Below, piece after piece: positions 10,531 through 21,240 of a stretch of DNA of 64,000 nucleotides (within the stretch, counting starts at the first letter, position 1; every line of letters starts with the position of its first letter). The notes beneath the pieces were generated by a model. It made no database searches and was not told the DNA's origin. It saw nothing but the letters and a program-made list of their open reading frames with translations. Source of the DNA: Oegoconia quadripuncta (taxonomy: Eukaryota; Arthropoda; Insecta; Lepidoptera; Autostichidae); assembly GCA_949316235.1 (NCBI GenBank), contig OX438752.1, positions 2,875,001 to 2,939,000 on the forward strand, in the 5' to 3' direction. The position numbers and the translations under genes are program-made.

Positions 10531-11197
10531 AGTCATATCATTTATTGCTCATGTGGTAAATATAGGATGTTAAAGACACAAATTACATTGAACGCACACG
10601 AACCCTGTGAGGGCACTGCAATGTCTTAGGTTCTACTTTCATTCTTCTTCTGCGTAAATTAGGATTGGTACTAGCATACCGCCATGAACAGCCAGACTAG
10701 CCCTTCTGTCTTCTAATAAAGGCATGCCGTGATCCATTCACCTGATTTACACTATCATTTAAATGGTAATATTAAACGTTTAAATATCCCTGTTCGATTA
10801 ATTATGGAACCGACTGTACTTAACCAATTTAGTTCATTGTAAATAAATAAATTAAAAGTTGTGCCAACCCTAGACGCAATCTTTGCGGAAAATAATCCCC
10901 GATGGGATTAATTCCACCGTTAAATTATAGGAGCTTTTTTCTGAACTAAATTGTCTAAACAAATGTTGCGTGGCATTGGTCCGGTCATGGCAGGGGATTT
11001 TACCTGTCGGATGAAGGAATTATGTTGTTATAGTGCCTTTTATTATGATATTATAGCATTGTAATACTAAATTAGCGTGGAGAATCTGCGGTAGCACCAG
11101 TTTGTCTGCAGATTTGACAGTCACAGTCTTAAATACTGGGATGCATCTCAGTATTTTTAACTATGTAATATGGAGGGTCTAAGCTGTTACTAAAAAA
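10531..11197. other. No recognised feature
   Basis: AT-rich; no coding signal, RNA gene or shared repeat recognised. Confidence 0.4.
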
Positions 11198-11202
11198 AAA
11201 AA

Positions 11203-11418
11203 TTGGTTGGTGGTAGAGCATTTTAAATGTCCGCCTGGCTAGCTACCACCAACTTATCTAAATCTGCCACCAAGCAGCGATGTTAATAGCATTGTTGTAT
11301 TCCAGTTGTCAGAGATAAGATAGCCAGTCCCCCAAATGTGTTGGGGTTTCCACCTTCGACCTCATCTTCACTTAACATCCGGTGTGATTGAGGTCAAGTA
11401 CCATCCCGTCCCGTAGGT
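11203..11418 (+). repeat. SINE family C, 5'-truncated
   Basis: Starts within the body at 'ggttggtggtagagcatttt', lacking the tRNA-like head; ends 'gaggtcaagtaccatcccgt'. Confidence 0.8.
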
Positions 11419-11639
11419 ACTATTAGTGCAAACCTCATCTACTTCTTCATGTAGCTTTTGTTAATTGTGCAATAAAGTGATTGATTGATTGATTATTTAT
11501 TTATTTATTCACACGAAATCTTTTATCTTCTTTTATTTTTAATCGTGCATGCCAGATACTCAATTTCAATCTATCAGATGTCAATACTCTCTGTGGCAAA
11601 CTGATTCTAATACTAAGACGGGTACATATTTGAATATCG

Positions 11640-11952
11640 AACATTAAAATACCTACTATTAAAAAATCTATGTTCAAAATATATAAATTAAAATATCGAT
11701 TGTATAAAAGTATTGAAAATCATTAAATTGTCAAGTGATAAAAATATCGAATGATTTAAAATGTCGACAGTCATTACATCTAAGTTCAAAATGCCGATGT
11801 TTATTACACCGAAATTCATAATAAAACACACTATTAGTTAAAATATCGAAAATGTGGGTAGGTTTGAAATTGTCACACGGTCATTTGATCAAAAGTTCAA
11901 CTGACTAAAATCTGGAATATCAACGTTTAAATTATCTATTAAACTATTGGCC
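11640..11952. other. AT-rich tract with recurrent 'aaatatcga/aaatgtcga' words
   Basis: The words aatatcga, aaatgccga and aaatgtcga recur roughly every 40-60 bases without a clear period. They may belong to the fold-back element that follows. Confidence 0.35.
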
Positions 11953-12441
11953 GAAACGTTTAAAGGTCAAAAGTATTATTGGGTAAATGATTAATTATCA
12001 ACTATTTTAACTGAAAAGAGTAAAAATAATTTTTGTTTTATGTCAACCTAACATCGATGGTTAAGGCGGGAGCGAAGCTTGCAGACCTAACCAACAGTGT
12101 AGGGGTAGGGGTACTTTGTATGGGTATTCGAAATTTTTTTAATCGAATTCGTCTATGATTCCTCGGGGAAAGTTGTTCATAATCAAGAGTAGCGTCAGCA
12201 GTTAATGGGAATTACACGAATTCAAATTCATCCTGTACATGAATTTGAATTCGTTCGTGAGCAATATGGGTCGGAGTTCCCCTACACTGTCGGTTAGGTT
12301 CAGCAAGCTTCGCTCCCGCCTTAACCTTCGATGTTAGGTTGACATATTTGTAATAAAACAAAAATTATTCTTACTCTTTTCAGTTAAAATAGTTGATAAT
12401 TAATCATTTATCCAATAATACTTTTGACCTTTTAACGTTTC
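11953..12441. mobile_element. Fold-back element with arms of about 160 bp
   Basis: Arms 11953-12112 and 12279-12441 are inverted near-identical copies, from 'aaacgtttaaaggtcaaaag' to 'accaacagtgtagggg'. They share 'ttaaggcgggagcgaagctt'. The centre holds a further hairpin, 'acgaattcaaattca' / 'tgaatttgaattcgt', at about 12217-12252. No coding capacity; resembles Foldback-type or long-TIR MITEs. Confidence 0.8.
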
Positions 12442-12442
12442 A

Positions 12443-12864
12443 TCGAATTCGGGTATGCTTCCTTGGGGAAAGTCGTTCGTAATCAAAAGTGGAATCACCA
12501 GTAAGGAGGAATTAGGTACAAGAATTAAATGTAACACAGTACAAAATAATGATTTTTTGACTTTGAATTTCACCTCACTCATACCTCAGCTAGTAGATTA
12601 CTGAAATTTCACTGGGCAACTTGATCGTGCGTAACCTTCTTACACCTATTAAGTGTTTTCTTTTTATCAGTTGCCGCCTTAATTCGACTGGTCCACTAAT
12701 CAACCCTATCGGCGACGTCCACAAGTCCGATTCAGGCCAAGGTCATTTCCGAGTTCCACGAAAATTGCTTCCGCGAAGAGGAAACGGTCAAGAATCTCCA
12801 ATTGGTTTTACCGTTAATCGAATTGTATTGATTGCTGCTATGTAGGCTTTTTGGGTTGAGAATA
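12443..12864. other. Unassigned, beginning with a partial direct copy of the fold-back centre
   Basis: 'catcgaattcgggtatgctt' and 'ggggaaagtcgttcgtaatc' repeat the centre of the preceding element (12141-12208) in direct orientation; a third relative is at 31609-31650. The frame at 12621-12845 has no known similarity. Confidence 0.45.
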
Positions 12865-12865
12865 T

Positions 12866-12962
12866 ACATACATAGCGTCACGACCTATATCCCAAATAGG
12901 GTGGTCAGAGGTAGCCCAAACAATACTGTTTGGGTGTTGCAAACATTATAAGTGTAATGATT
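12866..12962. repeat. Family E repeat, partial
   Basis: 'tcacgacctatatcccaaat', 'gggtggtcagaggtagccca' and 'gtttgggtgttgcaaacatt' match the longer copy nested at 42205-42475. Confidence 0.65.
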
Positions 12963-12964
12963 GA

Positions 12965-13167
12965 AACCGCCTCCGTGGCTCAATGTAAACAACATTGAGT
13001 TTACGATTAGGAGGTCGCGGGTTCGATCCCCAGCGGGGTACATGTTTAAGTACTTGGTTTGTGGTAGGGCATTTTAAAATGTCCGCCTGGCTAGCTACCA
13101 CCTTCTTATCTAAATCTGCCGCCAAGCAGCAATTTTAGTAGCATTGTTGTGTTCCGGTTGTCAGGTG
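12965..13167 (+). repeat. SINE family C, 3'-truncated
   Basis: Intact head and B box ('gcgggttcgatccccagcgg'); breaks off at 'gttccggttgtcagg'. Confidence 0.8.
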
Positions 13168-13489
13168 TAGCGTGGTCGGACTTGAGTACAGAAGAAAAAG
13201 TGTCTTGGCCATGCTTGATGAATACATATGGCAATATAATAAGTTAAATACTAGCCGGTAAATAATGTAATAAATAATTTTCTGTAATTATTTAAATTAG
13301 TGCATGCTACTCTCTCATGTTGCTGTGCCTTCACAAGGTCCTTATTGGTACAGTACACCATAATGTCATCAAAACAAAACCTAAGTAATGCAATAAATGA
13401 TTTGAGTTTGAATTTTAATTAGTACAATAATAATAGTCTTCACAATTCTGTCAATGATGACGTCAAATTCAAAAAATCAAAATCGAAAA

Positions 13490-13985
13490 ATGCTTTATTT
13501 TATAGGTACACAGGGTACACTTAAAATAGTCAGATTTTACTATTTTAAAGCTACTGCTTGTTCAAAAGGCAATTTTCCCCTGAGAAGAACAAGCAAGAAA
13601 CTCGAGAGATCGCTCTTTTAAAAAAGCTTTTTATATTACCAAATTATTATTTTATGAATATTTTATTAATTGTGAAATAGCCTGGTTATGCGAACGGGCT
13701 GGTTATGTCCATGATTGTTTATCATCTAAATAATCTGATATTTTATAATATGCTTTCTTAATAAGTTTCTGTTTTATAGTATCTTTAAATTTATTGAAAG
13801 GAAGATTTTGTATATCAACAGGAACTTTATTGAAAAAGCGTATACATAACCCATTGAATGAATTACTGACTTTGTGGAGGCGACTTATGTGACCTGCAAG
13901 TTTATCTTTATTTCTTGTATTGACATCATGTTTATCACTATTTTTCCTAAATGATACTATATTTTTCATATACGGAACCCTCAGA
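13490..13985 (-). pseudogene. Non-LTR ORF2 C-terminus and 3' end (family H)
   Basis: A minus-strand frame (13969-13703) encodes SFRKNSDKHDVNTRNKDKLA and then SFNGLCIRFFNKVPVDIQNL and KKAYYKISDYLDD. This is the extreme end of a reverse-transcriptase ORF. It is followed by a 3' UTR with 'gaacaagcagtagc' and '...gtgtaccctgtgtacct'. The same family recurs at 20755, 32690 and 35110. No RT catalytic region is present. Confidence 0.75.
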
Positions 13986-14048
13986 ACACGAATCCTACTC
14001 CTACTTGAGCGTAAATTTTAACTGAATTCTTGTGTGTCCTTGTTTCAG

Positions 14049-14259
14049 GGAAACAAAATCAAAAGAGGACCGAGCATGGCGGTGGTGGCATGACAGTGGT
14101 CTGCGTTCACTGAACCGGCGCAGGCGCGATGTACGGGAGACAACAAAATACATCGAGACAGCACTAGTTATCGACAAGGCAATGTTCGATAGAAGAAACG
14201 GCAGCACGAGATCAGAGGTCGTTCATGACGCTATCCAAGTTGCGAATATCGCCGATCTG
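14049..14259 (+). CDS. mmd: ADAM gene, exon 1 seen in window: prodomain end, furin site, start of metalloprotease domain
   Basis: First recognisable exon of the ADAM gene, 211 nt: one base completing a split codon, then 70 codons, ending in phase 0. It is bounded by 'tttcag' and 'gtaagt'. Residues 23-26 of the assembled fragment are RRRR followed by DVRE, a typical proprotein-convertase site that would free the mature protein from its prodomain in the secretory pathway. From residue 33 the protein reads KYIETALVIDKAMF, the usual first strand of a reprolysin (M12B) domain. An ATG upstream in the same frame (14032) lies in the intron and is not a start. The preceding exon must end with two bases of a split codon; I found no convincing prodomain exon in 1-14048. 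The symbol follows the Drosophila gene mind-meld and is tentative; membership of the ADAM family is firm. Confidence 0.88.
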
Positions 14260-14317
14260 GTAAGTTTCTCATATATCCGATAAGCATTTATTTCATTATG
14301 CAATATTGCATAATTTA

Positions 14318-14432
14318 ACCGCCTCCGTGGCTTAATGTTAACAACATAGGGTTTACGAATCGTAGGTCGCGGGTGCGATCCCCAGCGCAGCACATGTTTA
14401 GTAAGGTTTGATTGGCGGTAGGTCATTAAAAC
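14318..14432 (+). repeat. SINE family C, head only
   Basis: 'cgcctccgtggcttaatgtt' to 'gcggtaggtcatta', lying 58 nt downstream of the exon 1 donor. Confidence 0.75.
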
Positions 14433-14893
14433 GGAAAAAATTGGAAGAGGTGAACGATGAACGTGTACACAATAAAGTGTTACAATACTGTAAAGATAAT
14501 AGATAATCTCTCACGTAATGCACATGTCAAATATTGTGTGCAGCTTTTCAGGTTTATGTTCTGTAAATTCAACTAATGGTGGAATCACTTAACACAGGTA
14601 AGATTAGTTAAGATATAATTTTCCAAAGGAAACACGACAAATTCATTTAAAATCTCTGTAAAGTGCACTGAGCTCTAATGAAAACTAGCGCTGAGCTCTT
14701 TTAAGCTTAGCATTAACCGGAGTTGTTTCCCTTTCGCTGCTGCGACACTTCACTGGGAGATATATTATTTATATAACAAAATTTAGTACCTACATGGGTC
14801 GAATGGCCAATGTTTACTTTAGTAACTTATTAGTAATCTGTGCCAATGTTCCAATATCATTCATTTCTGCCCTACTCATATGAGTTCCGTTTG
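14433..14893. other. Intron sequence, nothing recognised
   Basis: No repeat family or coding signal recognised. Confidence 0.4.
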
Positions 14894-15610
14894 TTCATTG
14901 ATAATACTGACACAACGTTACCATCGAACCTCTTAGTAACTTCTGTTGCCCTGGTAGTTTTAATATTAAATCATCGTGCAAATATAACATTAAAAAACTA
15001 CCAAGTCCGTGTCGGGTCACGCGAAGTATCCGTTTAGTATAAGTTCATTGATAATACTGCGTCGCCATCGAACCTTTTAGTGACTTCTGTTATCCTGGTA
15101 GTTTTAATATTAAATCATCGTGCAAATATAATATTAAAAAACTGCCAAGTCCGTGTCGGGTCACGCGACGTATCCGTTTATTATTTGTTCATTGATAATA
15201 CTGATACAACATCACCATCGAACCTCTCAGTAACTTCTGTTCTCCTGGTAGTTCTAATATTAAATCATCATGCAAATATAACATAAAAAAACTGCCACGT
15301 TCGTGTCGGGTCACGCTTAGAATCCGTTTGGTAATAAATACTGATACAACATCGCCATCGAACCTCTAAGTAACTTCTGTTCTCCTGGTAGTTTTAATAT
15401 TAAATCATCATGCAAATATAACATTAAAAAACTGCCAAGTCCTTGTCGGGTCACGAGCAGAATCCGATTAGTGTTCATTGATAATACCTAATACTGATAC
15501 AACATCGCCATCGAACCTCTAAGTAATATCTGTTCTCCTGGTAGTTTTAATTATTATCATTATGCAAATATAACTTTGAAAAGCGGCCAAGTTCGTATAG
15601 GGTTTCCACA
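14894..15610. repeat. Tandem array, about five units of 140-150 bp
   Basis: Units begin 'ttcattgataatac' (14894, 15044, 15188, 15474; the fourth, near 15332, lacks this start). Each includes 'ccatcgaacctct', 'ctggtagttttaatattaaa', 'catcgtgcaaatataac' and 'gtgtcgggtcacg'. Units differ by scattered substitutions; the fifth decays at its end. Satellite-like. Confidence 0.88.
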
Positions 15611-16320
15611 ATAGCCCTCACAATATGCGGACGTAGAAGAGGGCTTACTGTTATTTGAAAAATATTTTTTTTGCTACGGAAAGTACATACTCATATAAGT
15701 TTCTAGACTATTACGCATTAGCTTATAAAATCTACTTACCTGTAATAAATTTTTTCACGTTTCCAAAACCAACCGTACTCGATTAAAAAAAACTGTTTTT
15801 GAATGGCCTATCCAACGATGGCGTACAGAAATAAAAGAAAATTACCTTGGGGTACAGAAAAAACCTTAAAAAATCTATTGTCATCTATTGGTACACCATA
15901 AAATTGCTATTGGCTGCTGCTAGAGGCATTTTGGCCTTTATTATGTTTCCTATCATTTGATTATTTTAATCAAAGTTAATAAATATTAAGACATCGGCTC
16001 TGAATACATTTTTCATCCTTTCGGAGTCGAAACCAGATCTCAATGTTTCTGTAATATTTCAAAGCGCTCAACGCTTAATTGTCTGTATCCAGCAAGGAAA
16101 CGCTGCCAGCGTTTTTGGTACCTTGCCTCGCGGTCCAAATTTTTTACATTTGTTCTAGTTTATATTTAAAATCCATCTCTTTATTTGTTATTGTTTTTTT
16201 TTAATAATATTTTTTATCATTTACATGAAGGATCGTTTCTCTTTCACTACGACTATTCCCTTCATCACCATATGCCACATCCAAAAGTACACAATGGAAC
16301 TAAAGATCTGACTAATATTA
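15611..16320. other. Intron sequence, nothing recognised
   Basis: AT-rich; no gene or known repeat recognised. Confidence 0.4.
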
Positions 16321-16324
16321 TCAA

Positions 16325-16515
16325 TGCGATAGTTCGGATGTTTATTTATTCAATCAAGGCGAAACGGCTGAAGGGATTTGGATGAAATTTGGTATATAGG
16401 TAGAATATACCCTGGATTAAAACATAGGATACTTGTTATCCCGATAAAGATAAACAAATTAAACATATCTGCGATAAAGCTATTCCAGGCAGGGGAAGCC
16501 GCGGGCGGAACGCTA
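16325..16515 (-). repeat. 'Cccgcggcttcgcc' dispersed repeat (family R)
   Basis: Contains 'ggcgaaacggctgaagggat', 'ttatcccgataaagataaac' and 'ccgcgggcggaac', the reverse complement of the copies at 40325 and 40870. Confidence 0.65.
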
Positions 16516-17439
16516 GTACAGAATACAGGTAAACTACATAAGTAAACTTATCTTGGATTACAAACTATCGCCACACACAAAACGACCCAACAACCATCTG
16601 ATAACCTGAATAGCTAGTAATAAAGATTCCCTCACTACGTGTCCCTATTATAATACAGTTCATAAACATCTGAATATGTGGAAACGTTCCCAGTCCTACC
16701 CTCAGAACAAAATGCAGACGATAACCCGGCTAAATTACAAGCCCTGTCCATGTCCGGACTTCGCATTGTAGCTATAACCATCTTCTCCAGCATGGCTATT
16801 AGAGAGGCTTAGCCGACCACAATTGCTGTGGCGGGCGGAGTAGTAATGGGACGGAGTTAGGTAGGGGTAGATGGGGGCCACGGATTTTTTAAGTATGCAC
16901 GTTTGCGATCAGATATCAAGCAATGCGTTTGGTGAATCTGCAATTGTGGAAGGTAGTCATTCTAGGATTGTTACAAAAAAATCTTGGGTCAATGTCGTGT
17001 AACATGTCGTCGTTAGTTATAATATAGAAATCAAATATTTGTTTGATTCATAAAAGTTACATAATCACACTAAATTAAAACGAACTTATCTCATAAAATA
17101 ATCGTCATCAGTTTAACCTAGGTATTTTACAAAGCAAAACAATTATAACAATTTGGTTAAATGTTTGTGAGTATTGGTTAGAACTTAGTTTGCGATACAT
17201 ACCTACTAATAAATACATGCAAAGATATGTAAACTTCCATAATATACTAATAGTTTGAATTATTTTTTGTGGCCTTATTAAATTGAGAAAGAATTGTTTT
17301 CAGTCTGTTTGCTGCAAATTCAAAAATTCTTAGAAATATTTATGTATTGTTTAAATCGTTTCACGATTGGAAAAAGTGATTATATTGTATACATATAAAA
17401 TATGCCGTATTATAAAAATAAATTAACTTTGTCCAGGGA
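16516..17439. other. Intron sequence, nothing recognised
   Basis: AT-rich without recognisable feature. Confidence 0.4.
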
Positions 17440-17566
17440 CAATTTACTTAAATCTATTCGCTATAACGGATATTGACCGCCTAATTGTGTTCTATTGTTA
17501 TCATCAAAAATTATTGTAAATTATTTTGCGCAATAAAGAGTATTTGTATTGTATTGTATTGTATTG
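17440..17566 (+). repeat. Non-LTR 3' end with TATTG tail
   Basis: 'ttgtgttctattgttatcat' then 'gcaataaagagtatttgtat' and four or five TATTG units, a typical target-primed tail. SINE A sequence follows directly. Confidence 0.7.
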
Positions 17567-17720
17567 TATTGACCCTGTCAGCCAAACCAGCGGTTGCGGG
17601 TTCGAATCCCGCGAGGAACAAATGTTTGTATGATAACTACGAACTTTTATTCCCGAGTCATTAAGTTTGGGACTAGATGATTGGCGTAAATGTCCGTAAT
17701 ATTTATTTATTTATTGCCTT
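17567..17720 (+). repeat. SINE family A, internally deleted
   Basis: Starts inside the head ('gaccctgtcagccaaaccag'), keeps the B box, loses part of the body, and ends 'gactagatgattggcgtaaa'. Confidence 0.75.
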
Positions 17721-18004
17721 ATTAAAACTCTCTGACTACGTCCCTGTCTGCTATCGTCGGCGATAAAAAGTAGGGATTACACAGACAGTAGTAATAACAC
17801 AGGAACTGACATTCTCTTATTTAGGTTAGAGTGATGCCGACCAAAACTATTCTGTACATCCCAAGCCTCAGGTGCTGATATTTCAGCGATACCCGTATAG
17901 AATTTAGGTAGTAAATTCTTTATAAATGTAGGAGAACTAGAAATATGTTCTTCATTAAAAATTCTTTTAAAACAATCTATTAATACCATTTATACATACA
18001 TACA

Positions 18005-18436
18005 TACATAATGTCACGCCTGTTTCCCGTAGGGGTAAACAGACACCACAGACTTCCACTTGCTACAATCCTGACACACCTCTTCTGCTTCCTTCACTCT
18101 CATGAGGTTGTTCATACATGCTCGTCGGTTTAGGGTACTCTTGACTTGGTCTTTCTTTAAGACGTCCCCGATTTGATCATGGTACGTTCGCCGTGGTCTT
18201 CCCCTACCAACACTACCATCCACAATCGCTTTCGTAAGTCTTCTTTCATTCATCCTCTCCACATGTCCAAACCATCTCAGCATACCTTTTTCAATCTTTG
18301 TCACTACGTCTTCATTCACACTACTTAACTCCCTAATTACACTCTTCCTGATTCTATCTTTCAAAGTCATACTTATACTTATTTTCCACACACACATAAA
18401 TATAAATATAAGCTGTATATAAGTGTAACAAGACAT
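18005..18436 (-). pseudogene. Retrotransposon ORF tail, family D
   Basis: A 140-codon minus-strand frame includes [40 protein letters not shown] and [20 protein letters not shown]. 'RW.GHV.RM....L.K....G...GRGRPR..Y.DQI' is the well-known C-terminal tail of insect RTE/BovB-like ORF2 proteins. RT and endonuclease parts are missing. Confidence 0.8.
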
Positions 18437-18498
18437 TAAAGAAGGCTCGTACTAATAAAACTATCCCAAGACTGAGAAAAACTTATAGAATGATATGA

Positions 18499-18652
18499 TG
18501 AGTTATGAATGTTTTCATTTATAATAAGTATTTATTTACAAAAAAAAAATGTATTTATGTGGTATATCAACCATCTGGTATCCACAACACAAGCATATAG
18601 TTGCTTACTGTGGAACTAGATAGCGCTGTGTGTACGTCTAAGGATATAATAT
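18499..18652 (+). repeat. SINE family B, 3' body only
   Basis: 'gagttatgaatgttttcatt' to 'agatagcgctgtgtgtacgt'; the tRNA-like head is missing. Confidence 0.8.
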
Positions 18653-19450
18653 ATATATAAATATGATATTTGAGATTATTCTGTTCTCCGTCTAATCTGA
18701 ATTTGAACTCAATTATTGAGAGTGAGACTCGATCTCAATCCTGAGACGGCCCCGTCAATACGGCCCTTAGTTTATCTTAACACTTATCTTAATATTTTCG
18801 TATGTGCAAAAGTTCGTATCCGCGCTATCCATTGAGGAGATCCTCCTTGGGGAGACAACCCTGGCTGCCCAGAGCCTGGATTATGTGGGATTTTCACTCA
18901 TTAAAACCCCCACGGTGGTCCTCCTCAGCGCTTGTCGGAGAACACCGGGAACTCAAAGGACCAACTACCGGTGCCGAGCCTTTGGACCTACACAGCATCA
19001 CAGGGTTCTTTGACAGCTGTCGGCAAATGATTTTTTTTATTACAATTTAGTCTGTATCTCGATGCAGTGAAGTCAATGGATTAGCAACCTTTTAAATAAA
19101 AGGTCGTGGTAGAAAAAACAAACGCACTTTGATATGTCAACGTAATGGCATTACCTTGTCAGTAACGTTGTCAGGCACGATTATTGGGGGTAGAAAGAAA
19201 ACATGTTTACCTCTGATGGTCTGGTGATGAGGTGTTTACTGTTTTTATTTTTAAAATGTTAATGTTCACTCTCTCAACATTGTGTCCTCCTGGTACATCT
19301 TTCTTGTTCTCCAGGCAACAACATTGGGATTTTCAGTGTTTTTTGTTTAGTTTGAAGGCCTATGTCTGTCTGTGTGTCTATCAATGACATGGTTAAACGA
19401 CTGAACCGATTAGAAAACGGTGTTTTAATCAAATCAAATCAAAAATGCTT
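18653..19450. other. Unassigned, with a moderately GC-rich tract at 18800-19010
   Basis: The GC-rich tract has plus-strand open frames in two phases (for example 18804-19013) but no domain I recognise. It may be a retroelement piece. The remainder is ordinary AT-rich intron. Confidence 0.35.
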
Positions 19451-19452
19451 TA

Positions 19453-19474
19453 GATAGATAGATAGATAGATAAG
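19453..19474. repeat. (GATA)n microsatellite
   Basis: About five tandem TAGA units. Confidence 0.9.
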
Positions 19475-19977
19475 CATTTATTTGCATCCATGTACACACA
19501 CATAATAAATTTTACATATGAAAAATACAACTAAAACAATAAAACACAAGTACAGAAACAAACAAATATTATGTGTGTGCCGCAGTATACAAAAAGGCTA
19601 CAGCTCAGTGTATGGATTTGCCCGAGGCGGGCAAAACACTGGTATTCTGCTGAAACCTGAGGGTTGGTCGTGGGACAAATGGAATGTTGAAATGTGTTTG
19701 GTGTTATCAAATTAAAACTAACGTTATTGGTAAAAGAATATTGTGTAAGATTATTCCCGTAACATATTGGATTCAATTAATAAAATATATGTACCTAATT
19801 AAGTTATTGAACCAAATTTATTATTATTATAGAATAAATTGATAATTAATGAAAAATTAAGAAATTATTGCAATTTTCGATTTCATGTTCTATAGACGTT
19901 AAAATTATAATATTTCGATTTGTGATGCCCAAGCTATGGATCCAATCTACAGCCCCCTACTGCTTCATATATTATTC

Positions 19978-20750
19978 TCATGATAGGAAGACAGGGGAAA
20001 GGTAGCGGTCTGGAATACCAATCTTCTGCTTTTCCATCAAAAAACATCTATATTTGGATTTAAATGTTGGTTTAGATCTCAGTATTCTTATAGGAGGAGG
20101 TATGTTATTCCAACATTTTGTGGCTTGGTAACGAAAACTTCCTGTAAATGCCACGGTCTTATGACAATAGCCAGCCCAAAAGAAAGCGACTTGGCCTAGT
20201 ACTATACCTGTCATGAAAAGGTGAGAACCTTAACTTAGAATATAAATATTCTGGTTCTTTAAACTTTAGAACGTCGAACACCAGGCAAGCAAGGTGTAAT
20301 TGCCTCCGTGATGCTATATTAAGGGTCGACGTGTCGTTTAAGTATGGTGAGATATGTGTACGCGGTGGGATGTTATAACAGAAACGACAACACGCATTTT
20401 GCACTCGCTGTAACAAACGAAGTTTTTGAGTACAGACGCGGCCCATAAACAAGATCCCCATAATTAAGCCTTGACAAAATCAGAGATTCACACAGAGTAA
20501 CACGAACCTCTTCACTCAAAAAATTCCTTACCTTATAAAGAATTTTCAAACGAAAAAAGCAACTTCGTACTAAATTCAGTATATGTGTCTCAAAACGCAA
20601 ATCACTGTCTATTATTACACCAAGGTTCCTGGCTTCATTAACGCGATCAATGCCTTTCCCAGATATATTAATTACGGGGTTCAGATCTAAAATATATGAG
20701 GTTTGCTTTTTTGAGCCTAGTACCATAAATTTTGATTTAGTGGGGTTATT
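19978..20750 (-). pseudogene. Non-LTR reverse transcriptase, C-terminal part (frameshifted)
   Basis: Three overlapping minus-strand frames continue one another. Frame 20726-20373 has ARNLGVIIDSDLRFETHI, FLSEEVRVTLCESLILSRL and NYGDLVYGP, which are the thumb region of an RT. Frame 20461-20159 has VQNACCRFCYNIPPRTHISP and ASRRQLHLACLVFDVL. Frame 20214-19978 has SFRYQATKCWNNIPPPIR. At least two frameshifts separate them. The order and motifs fit a Jockey/CR1-like ORF2; the active-site FADD block lies outside the surviving part. Confidence 0.78.
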
Positions 20751-20754
20751 TTGT

Positions 20755-21240
20755 AGCTTTATTTTGTAGATACACAGGGTACACTTAAAATAGTCAGACT
20801 TTACATTTTCCTAGTTACTGCTTGTTCAAAAGGCAATTTTCCCCTGAGAAGAACAAGCATAAAAACTCGAGAGGTTGCTCTTAAAAAAAAGATTTTTTAT
20901 CACAAAATTGTTAATTAATATTTTATATTATAATATTTCATTATTAATTGTGAAATATTGGTTCTGCTAATGGGCTGGTTATGTCCATGAATGTTTATCA
21001 TTTAAATAATCTCATATTTTATAATATGCTTTCTTAATTGGCTTCTGCTTTATAGTATCTTTAAATTTATTGAAAGGAAGATTTTGTATATCAACAGGAA
21101 CCTTATTGAAAAAGCGTATACATAACCCTATGAATGAATTACTGGCTTTGCGGAGGCGACTTATGTGACCTGCAAGTTTATCTTTATTTCTTGTATTGTC
21201 ATCATCATGTTTATCACTATTTTTCCTAATATTTTTTTTA
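20755..21240 (-). pseudogene. Non-LTR ORF2 end, family H
   Basis: Close relative of 13490-13985 (same 'gaacaagcagtaact' UTR and 'ggttcctgttgatatacaaa' coding segment on the minus strand), with small deletions. It abuts the RT fragment at 19978-20750. Confidence 0.72.

Noticed and set aside
12621..12845. Possible prodomain exon of the ADAM gene (open frame preceded by 'tttttatcag')
   Set aside because: Translation has no ADAM prodomain motif, no suitable donor in the needed phase, and it ends in a stop codon.
14840..15286. Open frames running through the tandem array as a repetitive protein
   Set aside because: Unit lengths (150, 144, about 141, about 145) do not keep a common reading frame, so no repeat protein is encoded.
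18804..19013. Two overlapping plus-strand frames suggesting a small gene
   Set aside because: Two phases are open simultaneously with no known protein motif; more likely a retroelement fragment.
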